A DNA stretch of 64,000 bases from Phaseolus vulgaris (lineage: Eukaryota; Streptophyta; Magnoliopsida; Fabales; Fabaceae): the NCBI RefSeq assembly GCF_000499845.2, contig NC_023757.2:1002720-1066719 (forward strand), in the 5' to 3' direction. Each line of letters opens with the position of its first letter. Position 1 is the stretch's first letter. Position numbers and translations under genes: made by a program. Shown here piece by piece: positions 37,171-48,441 of this stretch. The notes under the pieces were generated by a model. It saw only the letters and a list, made by a program, of their open reading frames with translations. It did no database searches and had not been told where the DNA came from.

Positions 37171-39180
37171 ATGGATTATGAATTACCTCAGATATTAGCC
37201 CTTGCAATACCCTTTTTCCTCTTCATGATTTTTGCACTCAAAATAGGGACCAATCTCAAGAAAACTGAGTCATCTCAAAAAACACTCCCAGGACCATGGA
37301 AGCTACCTATCATAGGTAACATACACAATCTTCTTACATCTACACCACACACAAAATTGAAAGACTTGGCCAAAATATATGGTCCCTTGATGCATCTTCA
37401 ACTTGGGGAGGTCTTCACCATCATTGTTTCCTCACCAGAATATGCCAAGGAGATCATGAAAACCCATGATCTCATCTTTGCATCAAGGCCTAAAGTTCTT
37501 GCTTCAGATATATTGTGCTATAAATCCACTGATATTGTTTTTTCTCCTTATGGAAACTATTGGAGACAGCTAAGAAAAATATGCACAATGGAGCTTTTCA
37601 CCCTGAAACGTGTCAACTCATTCAGACCAATAAGAGAAGAAGAGCTCACTGATCTCTGTAAGATGATTGATTCACATCAAGGGTCTCCCTTCAACCTCAC
37701 TGAAGCAGTTCTTTCATCAATATATAACATCATTTCAAGAGCTGCATTTGGCATGAAATGCAAAGACCAAGAAGAGTTCATATCAGTGGTGAAAGAAGGA
37801 GCACTAGCTGTAGCAGGTTTGAACATAGGAGATTTGTTTCCTTCTTCCAAATGCCTTCAACTTGTTACTGGTTTGAAGCCTAAGCTTGAGAGGCTGCATG
37901 GACAAATTGATCGGATTCTGGGAGACATCATCAATGAACACCAACAGACAAATCCCAAAGCCACAGAAGGTTTGGTAGATGTTCTCCTAAAATTCCAGGA
38001 TGGTAATGAGAGAAACCATGATATTTGTTTAACTATTGACAATATCAAGGCTATAATCCTGGTAAGGATAATGACATCTTTTAAATTCATTTTTTTGTTG
38101 AAATCCACGTGGGTGGATGCAAAACTAATCTTATAAGTTGATTTTATGAGGTTGGTGAGGTTGAGTTAGGTTTAAGAAGATAATAGGTAATAATACTTAC
38201 ACACGAATGTTTCACAAATGAGCTCTTCAAAATCATGCAGCATGTGTCCAATTTCTATTTCTATGTTGTATTATTAGATACCTTCTGCATATACATTTTC
38301 CATTCAACTTCTTCAAAACTGGTGAGTACATTTTAGAGGGTCAGTGAAAAGTTATAACTATTAATTGAACATCCCTTGTTGAAATATTTTAACAGTTGCA
38401 AGGTTTGCTTGTGTATGTAAATTTTAAACAATCTAAACAAATGATTTTCCATGCACTTTACACTCTATTATACACTCCACACTTTATAAAGGTAAAACCC
38501 CTAACTGATATCATGGCATTAGCTAAAGCTCAGTGATAATTATTTTGCAGGATATCTTTTCTGCTGGAGGAGATACAGCAGCTTCTACCATAAATTGGGC
38601 AATAGCAGAGATGATAAGAGATCCAAGAGTAATGAAGAAAGCACAAGATGAGGTGAGAGAGGTATTCAATATGAAAGGAAGGATTGATGAAATATGCATA
38701 GATGAACTCAAATACTTGAAATCAGTTGTGAAAGAGACCTTAAGGTTACACCCACCAGCTCCTCTTTTACTTCCAAGAGAAAGTGGACAGGCATGTGAGA
38801 TTGAAGGGTATCATATACCAGCAAAAAGTAAGGTAATTGTGAATGCTTGGGCAATTGGAAGAGATCCAAACTATTGGAGTGAAGCAGAGAGGTTTAATCC
38901 AGAGAGATTCATTGATAGCTTAATTGATTACAAAGGAAGTAGTTTTGAGTACCTTCCTTTTGGTGCTGGAAGAAGAATATGTCCAGGTATCACATTTGGT
39001 TTGATAAATATTGAGCTGGCACTTGCATATTTGTTGTATCACTTTGATTGGAAGCTTCCAAGTGAAATGAAAAGTGAGGACTTAGACATGACTGAGGATT
39101 TTGGAGTGACTGTTAGAAGAAAAAGTGACCTATACTTGATACCAGTCACTTCTAGTCCTTTCCATGCAAGAAAGTTATGA
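37171..39180 (+). CDS. Cytochrome P450, CYP71D-like (gene 3 of the cluster)
   Basis: Two exons (37171-38061 and 38551-39180) encode 506 residues. The start ATG sits in CACCATGGATTATG, the same context as the 48.4-kb paralogue (CACCATGG). N-terminal anchor, hinge [12 protein letters not shown]-helix AGGDTA (303-307), ExxR E359/R362, PERF-type motif and heme loop [10 protein letters not shown] with cysteine 441 are all present. The I-helix threonine is kept but is followed by alanine where its paralogues have serine. The intron (489 bp) is longer than in the other genes and contains a family B fragment. From 37987 onward the gene lies in the left arm of a large inverted repeat, so its last 75 exon 1 bases, intron and exon 2 exist again at 45395-46588 in reverse. 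It looks intact as protein, but its expression may be affected by the repeat. Confidence 0.92.
38103..38175 (+). repeat. Family B fragment inside the intron of P450 gene 3
   Basis: 'Gtgggtggatgcaaaactaa', 'cttataagttgattttatga' and 'ggttgagttaggtttaag' match the family B element in order. The mirror copy is at about 46400-46472 in the right arm, which shows that the insertion preceded the inverted duplication. Confidence 0.55.
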
Positions 39181-39339
39181 ACTTTAGCTTTATATCATTA
39201 CCCTTTTACTTCAGAAAATTGTTGAGCTCATTAGATCTGAAGATTTTGCAATGTATCCAAAATATGTGACAATTATGTTAAGAAGCAGCATTCAAACAAG
39301 GGAGGTTTGACTGCAATGCTACTAATCGCTATGCTGCAC

Positions 39340-39622
39340 TAAGAGCTGAAATGGAGAACCAACTATTTTACTTCCAAGAAAATGTGGACAGAATATGTGA
39401 GATCAATGGATATCATATACTAGTAGAAAGTAAGGTAATGGTGAATGCTTGGGCAATATTGAGATGACCCTTGCCTTTTTGTTGTATCACTTTGATTGGA
39501 AGCTTCCACGGGGAATGAAAAATGAGGATTTGGACTTAACTGAACAATTTGGAGCAACTGTTAGAAGAAAAGAAGACCTATACTTGATAACAGTCACTTA
39601 TCATCCTTTCCTGGTAAGATAA
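39340..39622 (+). pseudogene. P450 exon 2 remnant with internal deletion
   Basis: Downstream of gene 3 lies a second, broken piece of P450 exon 2: sequence for [19 protein letters not shown] and VMVNAWAI, then a jump over the PERF and heme-loop region, then [34 protein letters not shown] and a stop. The essential heme cysteine segment is lost, so it cannot be functional. A reverse copy lies at 44953-45235 and a related, differently deleted one at 46838-47083. Confidence 0.85.
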
Positions 39623-39774
39623 ACCATTTATTACCCCATGACTATTGAAAGGAACTTTGTATTTTGTTGATTTTAGTTTAACTGAAGATTTTATGATGCT
39701 TCTTCCATGATGTTTCCATAGTTATTATCATTGGTGGTCTATATTGTGGTTTATTTAGGTATTAAGAGATGTTA

Positions 39775-40055
39775 ATTTTAATCTAATTTAACCTTATAAT
39801 AAACTGGATGTGGGAATTCTAACATATTTCTTCGTGTCGAGACCTGTCAACTCGTGTGTAAGACTATATATTATAGATATGATAAGACTAACAAACTCTA
39901 GTTATAATAGACTTTAATACCATATTAAAAAATTGAGTGTAAGTCTAATTATACTTTATAAAACTGATTTATAAAGTGAGGTTTGTATCCACTTATATAC
40001 TATAAAATGTTTTTATTTCTAATCGGCGTGAGATATCCAACAATATACGAAATCT
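39775..40055 (+). repeat. Family B repeat copy in the left arm
   Basis: Begins near 'ctggatgtgggaattctaac', includes 'cgtgtcgagacctgtcaact' and 'gtgaggtttgtatccactta', and ends near 'gcgtgagatatccaaca'. The mirror copy is at 44520-44800 and a third at 47235-47465. Confidence 0.6.
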
Positions 40056-40941
40056 TGATTTAGAATAGGAGATTAACAGAAAAGTTGTGCAATGTTATTG
40101 TGCAGGGAAATGGTGCAGACTGCAGAGAGTAGGGAAAACTCAGTCATAGAACAAAAAATCCCTAAAGTTGATTGCACATATTTAATCTTATGCAGAAACA
40201 GCTTAACTTTCAACAAATCAAATATTAAGATATTTATAATTATGAATAATAATTATGAATAATTATGAATATAATATTAAGATACTAAGTTTCATGGCAA
40301 GAAAAAGAGATATTTCTTATTATGTATATTTACATCATTCCTTTTATAGGAAATATATACAAGTATGGAGACTTCTCTCTCCAGATTACAAGCTAATTAG
40401 GTAGGATCCACTAATCATAAAATTCTTTAAATTAATTGCATATAATTGCATACAATATCGTAAAATATCGTACCTCCATACTATGTGTTTTGTTTCAAAT
40501 AAATATTGAATGATGCTTTTATTTGAGGATATAGATAGTATATATATATGTGTAAACCAATTTATTTATAATTAGTAAATTATAGGAAAAAATGTTTTAC
40601 AGTCAAAATAAATAATATTATATACGAAGTGTCAAGAGAAATTAATTTTAATATGCATCACACAGATAAAGTATAGTTACCATCCAAGAAATCAAATTAA
40701 AGAAACCTTTTATATTAATCTATAAAAGTAGTACACAAGTGGTATGAGAAAAATTAAATAATGCAAATCCTCTTGGTCATGATGTAGAAAGTCTTGTGAA
40801 AATATTTTTTTTAAAACTGAAATGACATGACACATAGGCTCTTGTACTATAATGAAAGTTTGAATAATAGTTTTGTACTAAATATCTAATACAAAATCAA
40901 ACTATTGTTGTTCTTACTAAGGTTATAATATAACATATATA

Positions 40942-43560
40942 CATAACAGAGTCCATAAGAGAATAACAGAGTTCATAATAGAGTCCATAAAAAAAATTGT
41001 CCAAACAGAAAACATAAAAGAGTAACTATGAACACGAGAATATCTCTCTATCTTTTTTCTAGCATCTCAATCCGCTCATCTTATAAGCTAATTAATTAGG
41101 GATTCACTAATCATGAAATTTTGTCATTATTAACTTAATTACATATAATTGCGTACAACATAGTATAAATTCGGTATAATTTGATAAAAAAAACCTAAAA
41201 TTTCACCAAACCAAACCACGTGCAAAAATTTCAGGTTAGGAGACTATAGGCACATAAAAACCAAAAGAAACATGACTACGTAACATATCTACTTAGCTGC
41301 TCAAAGCCTAGAAAACAGAAAATAAATTGGATCCAAAACCTTAAATATAATTCATAGTCTGATATCAAACCAATGCAAGCACATGCGATTTTTTTTTAAT
41401 TATGTATATGTTACTTTCATTTTTTAAAGTATTTTTAGAAAAGAGATTCTCCAAATATCCGTTTTTATTATAAAATACTTATAAAAAAATATAAATATTC
41501 AAATTATAAGCCATTTTTTATTCTTTTCATAAGCCTTGACGTGTAATGTCTTTAAATAAAATACCTCTATTTAAAAAAATACAAAAAAACGGGGCTGGGA
41601 GGAGGGCATGGGGAATATCTCTATGCATTTGTGCTAGCGTCTCCAACCACTTTCGGAGTCTTTACATCGTCTCATCGATGGTCTCCACCTATAATTACGT
41701 ACAATAATGGCGTACAATAATTGCATACAAGAAGCATTACATCGAAGTTATCCCAATGACCATGATATTCCTTCTAAAAGATTTTATATCAAATATTATA
41801 ATACACACAAAGAAATATTTATACACCACTTCATGCACTTTTCATCATTAATGGTGGTCCAGGATACATAAGCTTTTCGTGAATTGGTGTTGTAGGGTGG
41901 ATGTCATTTTCGTTAATCTGTTATGCAGGGTGCACACGCAACTGTTGCCATTGCCATTTTCGTTAATTTGTTTGCACATGCACTGTTGCTGCAAGCACAT
42001 GTGATTTTTTTTTTAATTATGTATATGTTACTTTCATTTTTTAAAGTATTTTTAGAAAAGAGATTCTCCAAATATCCGTTTTTATTATAAAATACTTATA
42101 AAAAAATATAAATATTCAAATTATAAGCCATTTTTTATTCTTTTCATAAGCCTTAACGTGTAATGTCTTTAAATAAAATACCTGTATTTAAAAAAATACA
42201 AAAAAACTACTAGGGGCTGGGAGGAGGGCATGGGGAATATCTCTATGCATTTTTGCTAGCGTCTCCAACCGCTCTCGGAGCCTCTGCATCGTCATATCGA
42301 TGGTCTCCACCTATAATTACGTACAATAATGGCGTACAATAATTGCATACCAGAAGCATTGCATCGAAGTTATCCCAATGACCATGATATTCCTTCTAAA
42401 AGATTTTATATCAAACATTATAATACACACAAAGAAGTATTTGAACTTTGAACATTGTTAAAGAGAATCAGATTTTCTTATTTAATCCTGGAAACTAAAT
42501 TAGGGTTAAAACTAAATTTCGCTCGGACAATTTATTAAGAAAATAATGGTTATTAAATTATACACAATTATTGACAATTATTGTACGTAATTATTGTACA
42601 TATCTTCCATCGTCTCATGAGTCGGCCAACTGCTCTGAGTGCATAGCCACCTGCTCTGAGTGCATGGCCTCTTGCTCTAAGTTTTAGACCTTATCCTCTA
42701 AGTGACTGGCCTTTCTCATTTGCATCTCGGTCAGTTGCTCAAGGATCATGCTGCTCTCCTCTTCTATCTTCTACCGCATAATAGTTATTAAATTATACAT
42801 AATTATTGACAATTATTGTACGTAATTATTGTACATATCTTCCATCGTCTCATGAGTCGGCCAACCAATATATTTATACACCACTTCATGCAGTTTTCAT
42901 CGATGCATAAGCTTTTCGTGAATTGGTGTTGCAGGGTGGATGTCATTTTCGTTAATCTGTTATGCAGGGTGCACACGCAACTGTTGCCATTGCCATTTTC
43001 GTTAATTTGTTACGCAGGGTGCACATGCACTGTTGCTGCAAGCACATGCGATTTTTTTTTTTAATTATGTATATGTTACTTTCATTTTCTAAAGTATTTT
43101 TAGAAAAGAGATTCTCCAAATATCCGTTTTTATTATAAAATACTTATAAAAAAAATATAAATATTCAAATTATAAGCATTTTTTATTCTTTTCATAAGCC
43201 TTAATGTGTAATGTTTTTAAATAAAATACCTCTATTTAAAAAAATACAAAAAAACTACTAGGGGCTGGGAGGAGGGCATGGGGAATATCTCTATGCATTT
43301 TTGCTAGCGTCTCCAACCGCTCTCGGAGCCTCTGCATCGTCATATCGATGGTCTCCACCTATAATTACGTACAATAATGGCGTAGAATAATTGCATACAA
43401 GAAGCATTACATCGAAGTTATCCCAATGACCATGATATTCCTTCTAAAAGATTTCATATCAAACATTATAATACACACAAAGAAGTATTTGAACTTTGAA
43501 CATTGTTAAAGAGAATCAGATTTTCTTATTTAATTCTAGAAACTAAATTAGGGTTAAAAC
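40942..43560. mobile_element. Spacer of the inverted repeat: duplicated transposon-like modules
   Basis: The 2.6-kb centre between the arms is made of direct repeats. A module running from 'attatgtatatgttacttt' to 'ataatacacacaaagaa' occurs three times (41374-41818, 41991-42440, 43038-43490). Copies 2 and 3 are longer and also share the flanking 'gtggatgtcattttcgttaa' and 'gaactttgaacattgttaaa' parts. Read on the minus strand, each module contains a coding-like stretch (QRLRERLETLA...RDIP). A related copy in the opposite orientation is at about 54640-55000. I read these as pieces of one mobile-element family, class unknown. Confidence 0.65.
42590..42790 (-). pseudogene. Coiled-coil coding remnant of a mobile element
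   Basis: On the minus strand this stretch reads EQLTEMQMRKASHLEDKV, a stop, then NLEQEAMHSEQVAMHSEQLA and another stop. A heptad-like Glu/Gln/Leu pattern and an internal short duplication (MHSEQ twice) suggest the coiled-coil part of a transposon or retroelement protein. It lies between modules 2 and 3 of the spacer, and 42547-42630 is repeated at 42783-42865. No catalytic domain is visible. Confidence 0.45.
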
Positions 43561-44049
43561 TATATATGTTATATTATAACCTTAGTAGGAACAACAATAG
43601 TTTGATTTTGTATTAGATATTTAGTACAAAACTATTATTCAAACTTTCATTATTTTCTAGACTTTATCAAGAGCCTATATGTCATGTCATTTCAGTTTTA
43701 ATAAAAATATTTTCACAAGGCTTTCTACATCATGACCAAGAGGATTTGCATTATTTAATTTTTCTCATACCACTTGTGTACCACTTTTATATTAATACTT
43801 TTATAGATTAATATAAAAGGTTTCTTTAATTTGATTTCTTGGATGGTAACTATACTCTATTTGTGTGATGCATATTAAAATTAATTTCTCTTGACACCTC
43901 GTATATAATATTATTTATTTTGACTGTAAAACATTTTTTCCTATAATTTACTAATTATAAATAAATTGGTTTACACATATATACTATCTATATCCTCAAA
44001 TAAAAGCATCATTCAATATTTATTTGAAACAAAACACATAGTATGGAGG

Positions 44050-44320
44050 TACGATATTTTACGATATTGTATACAATTAATTTAAAGAATTCCATGATTA
44101 GTGGATCCTACCTAATTAGCTTGTAATCTGGAGAGAGAAGTCTCCATACTTGTATATATTTCCTATAAAAGGAGTGATGTAAATACACATAATAAGAAAT
44201 ATCTCTTTTTCTTGCCATCTTCTTATATATCATTTTCTTATATGGATAATGGCAAAAACTAAGGGATTATACCATTAGTGAAACTTAGAAACGAAGAAGT
44301 GGCAATGCCTTTGTCCATAT
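44050..44320 (+). mobile_element. LTR-like segment in the right arm (family C)
   Basis: 'Aattagcttgtaatctgg', a TATA-like 'cctataaaaggagtg' and 'cattagtgaaacttagaaac' resemble stretches at about 54285-54420 and 56035-56130, which carry 'cattagtggaacttagaaac'. The promoter-like TATAAAA followed by a shared downstream block suggests an LTR or leader of a retroelement, but no TG/CA ends or primer-binding site could be fixed. In the left arm the downstream part is mostly deleted. Confidence 0.4.
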
Positions 44321-44952
44321 CATTATTATTCATAATTATAAATATCTTAATATTTGATTTGTTGAAAGTTAAGTTGTTTCTGCATGAGATTAAATATGTG
44401 CAATCAACTTTAGGGATTTTTTGTTCTATGACTGAGTTTTCCCTACTCTCTGCAGTCTGCACCATTTCCCTGCACAATAACATTGCACAACTTTTCTGTT
44501 AATCTCCTATTCTAAATCAAGATTTCGTATATTGTTGGATATCTCACGCCGATTAGAAATAAAAACATTTTATAGTATATAAGTGGATACAAACCTCACT
44601 TTATAAATCAGTTTTATAAAGTATAATTAGACTTACACTCAATTTTTTAATATGGTATTAAAGTCTATTATAACTAGAGTTTGTTAGTCTTATCATATCT
44701 ATAATATATAGTCTTACACACGAGTTGACAGGTCTCGACACGAAGAAATATGTTAGAATTCCCACATCCAGTTTATTATAAGGTTAAATTAGATTAAAAT
44801 TAACATCTCTTAATACCTAAATAAACCACAATATAGACCACCAATGATAATAACTATGGAAACATCATGGAAGAAGCATCATAAAATCTTCAGTTAAACT
44901 AAAATCAACAAAATACAAAGTTCCTTTCAATAGTCATGGGGTAATAAATGGT

Positions 44953-45235
44953 TTATCTTACCAGGAAAGGATGATAAGTGACTGTTATCAAGTATAGGTC
45001 TTCTTTTCTTCTAACAGTTGCTCCAAATTGTTCAGTTAAGTCCAAATCCTCATTTTTCATTCCCCGTGGAAGCTTCCAATCAAAGTGATACAACAAAAAG
45101 GCAAGGGTCATCTCAATATTGCCCAAGCATTCACCATTACCTTACTTTCTACTAGTATATGATATCCATTGATCTCACATATTCTGTCCACATTTTCTTG
45201 GAAGTAAAATAGTTGGTTCTCCATTTCAGCTCTTA
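44953..45235 (-). pseudogene. P450 exon 2 remnant, mirror copy
   Basis: Reverse complement of the remnant at 39340-39622, with the same internal deletion of the PERF and heme region. It is part of the identical outer zone of the arms. Confidence 0.85.
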
Positions 45236-45394
45236 GTGCAGCATAGCGATTAGTAGCATTGCAGTCAAACCTCCCTTGTTTGAATGCTGCTTCTTAACAT
45301 AATTGTCACATATTTTGGATACATTGCAAAATCTTCAGATCTAATGAGCTCAACAATTTTCTGAAGTAAAAGGGTAATGATATAAAGCTAAAGT

Positions 45395-46588
45395 TCATAA
45401 CTTTCTTGCATGGAAAGGACTAGAAGTGACTGGTATCAAGTATAGGTCACTTTTTCTTCTAACAGTCACTCCAAAATCCTCAGTCATGTCTAAGTCCTCA
45501 CTTTTCATTTCACTTGGAAGCTTCCAATCAAAGTGATACAACAAATATGCAAGTGCCAGCTCAATATTTATCAAACCAAATGTGATACCTGGACATATTC
45601 TTCTTCCAGCACCAAAAGGAAGGTACTCAAAACTACTTCCTTTGTAATCAATTAAGCTATCAATGAATCTCTCTGGATTAAACCTCTCTGCTTCACTCCA
45701 ATAGTTTGGATCTCTTCCAATTGCCCAAGCATTCACAATTACCTTACTTTTTGCTGGTATATGATACCCTTCAATCTCACATGCCTGTCCACTTTCTCTT
45801 GGAAGTAAAAGAGGAGCTGGTGGGTGTAACCTTAAGGTCTCTTTCACAACTGATTTCAAGTATTTGAGTTCATCTATGCATATTTCATCAATCCTTCCTT
45901 TCATATTGAATACCTCTCTCACCTCATCTTGTGCTTTCTTCATTACTCTTGGATCTCTTATCATCTCTGCTATTGCCCAATTTATGGTAGAAGCTGCTGT
46001 ATCTCCTCCAGCAGAAAAGATATCCTGCAAAATAATTATCACTGAGCTTTAGCTAATGCCATGATATCAGTTAGGGGTTTTACCTTTATAAAGTGTGGAG
46101 TGTATAATAGAGTGTAAAGTGCATGGAAAATCATTTGTTTAGATTGTTTAAAATTTACATACACAAGCAAACCTTGCAACTGTTAAAATATTTCAACAAG
46201 GGATGTTCAATTAATAGTTATAACTTTTCACTGACCCTCTAAAATGTACTCACCAGTTTTGAAGAAGTTGAATGGAAAATGTATATGCAGAAGGTATCTA
46301 ATAATACAACATAGAAATAGAAATTGGACACATGCTGCATGATTTTGAAGAGCTCATTTGTGAAACATTCGTGTGTAAGTATTATTACCTATTATCTTCT
46401 TAAACCTAACTCAACCTCACCAACCTCATAAAATCAACTTATAAGATTAGTTTTGCATCCACCCACGTGGATTTCAACAAAAAAATGAATTTAAAAGATG
46501 TCATTATCCTTACCAGGATTATAGCCTTGATATTGTCAATAGTTAAACAAATATCATGGTTTCTCTCATTACCATCCTGGAATTTTAG
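45395..46588 (-). pseudogene. Orphan second exon (plus end of exon 1) of P450 gene 3
   Basis: Exon 2 copy at 45395-46024, intron copy at 46025-46513, and the last 75 bases of exon 1 at 46514-46588. Exon 2 is open throughout and identical in protein sequence to that of gene 3, with ExxR and the heme loop. The promoter and about 272 N-terminal residues are missing because the duplication broke inside exon 1. It cannot make a P450 on its own. Its orientation is convergent with gene 3, so any transcript of it would be antisense to that gene's exon 2. Confidence 0.9.
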
Positions 46589-47640
46589 ACTTAGACATGA
46601 CTGAGGATTTTGGAGTGACTGTTAGAAGAAAAAGTGACCTATTCTTGATACCAGTCACTTCTAGTCCTTTCCATGCAAGAAAGTTATGAACTTTAGCTTC
46701 ATATCATTACCCTTTTACTTCAGAAAATTGTTGAGTTCATTAGATCTGAAAATTTTGCAATGTATCCAAAATCTGTGACAATTATGTTAAGAAGTAGCAT
46801 GGTTTGGCTGCAATGCTACTAATAGCTATGCTGCACTAAGAGCTGAAATGGGAACCAACTATTTTACTTCCAAGAAAATGTGGACAAACATGTGAGATCA
46901 TTGGATGTCATATACCAGTAGAAAGTAAGGTAATGGTCAATGCTTGGGCCCTTGCATTTTTGTTGTATCACTTTGATTGGAAGCTTCCACAGAGAATGAA
47001 AAATGAGGACTTGGACTTAACTGAACAATTTGGAGCAACTGTTGATGCCAGTCACTTATCATCCTTTCCTGGTAAGATAAACCATGTATTACCCCATGAC
47101 TATTGAAAGGAACTTTGTATTTTGTTGATTTTAGTTTAACTGAAGATTTTATAATGCTTCTTCTATTATGTTTCCATAGTTATTATCATTGGTGGTCTAT
47201 ATTGGTGGTTTGTTTAAGCAGTGGAGTGAATTTTAAGCTTAATTTAATTTTATAAGATTGGATGTGAGATTTTCAACATATTTTCTCATACTGAAACTTG
47301 TCAACTCGTGTGTGAGATTATATATTATAGATAGTGTGATAGTAGACTGGGTAGTCTGATAAGGTTAACAAACTCTCATTATAATAGACTTTAAATGACT
47401 CTAATACAGTGATATAAATTATGAAATGTTTTTATTTTTAATCGACTTGAATATCCAACCATATATGAAATTGTTTTAGAATAGGAGGTTAACAGAAAAG
47501 TTGTCCAATGTTATTGTGCAGGAAAATGGTGCAGACTGCAGAGAATAGGGAAAACTCAGTCATAGAACAAAAAGTCCCTAAAGTTGATTGCACATATTTA
47601 ATCTCATGCAGAAAGTTTATGTTCTGTAATAAATTTATCA
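46588..47640 (+). pseudogene. Older direct partial copy of the P450 gene 3 3' region
   Basis: Directly at the right arm's edge the sequence becomes a plus-strand copy of 39079 onward: the last 33 codons of exon 2 (46589-46688, [15 protein letters not shown]...), the downstream flank, a P450 remnant (46838-47083) and a decayed family B copy (47235-47465), ending with a block that matches 40105-40200. It differs from both arms at scattered sites, so it is older than the inverted duplication. Its P450 remnant has a larger internal deletion than the one at 39340: after NAWA it goes at once to [10 protein letters not shown]. Confidence 0.85.
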
Positions 47641-48190
47641 TGTAAAATATATCTTAACTTTCATCTTCAGATGCCTCAATCGCACTAATCCAATGGATTT
47701 TTTTGCTTTATTTCGAATACACAGAAATAATGATTTTGGGCTTGATTTTAAACATATTTCATTATTGGAAGCTTGATAGGAACTAGGAATGAAATTGAAA
47801 TACTGGAAATACCAAGTATATAAAAAAAAAACGAGTATTTTTTTAAAATTATAATATTATTTTACATTATTTTTTTTTCTTCTAAAACTCTATAATTGTT
47901 GATCATATGAAAATTATATTTGTTTATAAACCGTTTATGCAAAGAGAATAAACACAAAATTATTTACATGTACATTATGTGAAAATTGAACAACACCCAT
48001 TCCTATAGTTACTATCTCAGTACTAAGTGCATACAAAATCAAGAATCATTTCTTCATAAGTTTAAGGAATTTAATTATAATTTTCAAAATATAAAAGAAA
48101 AACTCATTTAAACCTCTTAGAATCATGTGCATATCTGAACGTTAATACCAAGGCATTTCAATGTTTTGGACATGTTCTATCAGTGCATCC
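47641..48190. other. Intergenic DNA upstream of P450 gene 4
   Basis: AT-rich non-coding sequence; no element or gene recognised. Confidence 0.5.
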
Positions 48191-48193
48191 AAA

Positions 48194-48272
48194 ACGACAA
48201 AACATTATGATATGCCTTCAAAACAAAACGACAAAACATTCTGATATGCCTTCAAAACAAAACGACAACAGC
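48194..48272. repeat. 34-bp tandem repeat upstream of P450 gene 4
   Basis: Two full units and a partial third of 'acgacaaaacattatgatat...' spaced 34 bp apart (48194, 48228, 48262), about 170-250 bp before the ATG of P450 gene 4. It could be part of that gene's promoter. Confidence 0.8.
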
Positions 48273-48441
48273 ATTTCCACATTGTCACATTTAAAAAACA
48301 TAATTGTCTTTCTAATTTTTAGCGAATAACATCAAACAATTTAGTGTTTGGTTTTGTAACCAATGTTTTCCATCAACATTATCTAAGAAAAAGCATTGAG
48401 AAGAAGAAACAAAGACTACCAAATCCTCATCTTCTGTCACC

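Larger units (their letters stand above)
37987..40941 (+). repeat. Left arm of a large inverted repeat (about 3 kb)
   Basis: This arm is the reverse complement of 43561-46588. From 37987 to about 40190 paired positions add up to 84575 without a break and every stretch compared by eye was identical, including all 215 codons of the open frame over exon 2. Further inward the arms diverge with substitutions and indels (sum 84502 at the inner end, a net difference of 73 bases). One of these indels is a segment present near 44225-44320 and mostly missing on the left. The arm carries the end of P450 exon 1, its intron, exon 2, a P450 remnant and a family B repeat. Confidence 0.95.
43561..46588 (-). 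repeat. Right arm of the large inverted repeat
   Basis: Reverse-complement partner of 37987-40941. The outer boundary is sharp: 46588 pairs with 37987 (inside exon 1 of gene 3), and the next base already belongs to another P450-derived segment. It contains an orphan P450 exon 2, a P450 remnant and a family B copy, all reading on the minus strand. Confidence 0.95.

Noticed and set aside
45395..46042. Treating the reverse exon 2 copy as a separate working P450 gene
   Set aside because: It lacks a promoter, start codon and almost all of exon 1; it is the truncated end of the inverted repeat.
37987..46588. Calling the inverted repeat purely an assembly artefact
   Set aside because: The inner parts of the arms differ by substitutions and a net 73 bases, and the spacer is unique in arrangement, which suggests a real structure. 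The identical outer zone still needs long-read proof.
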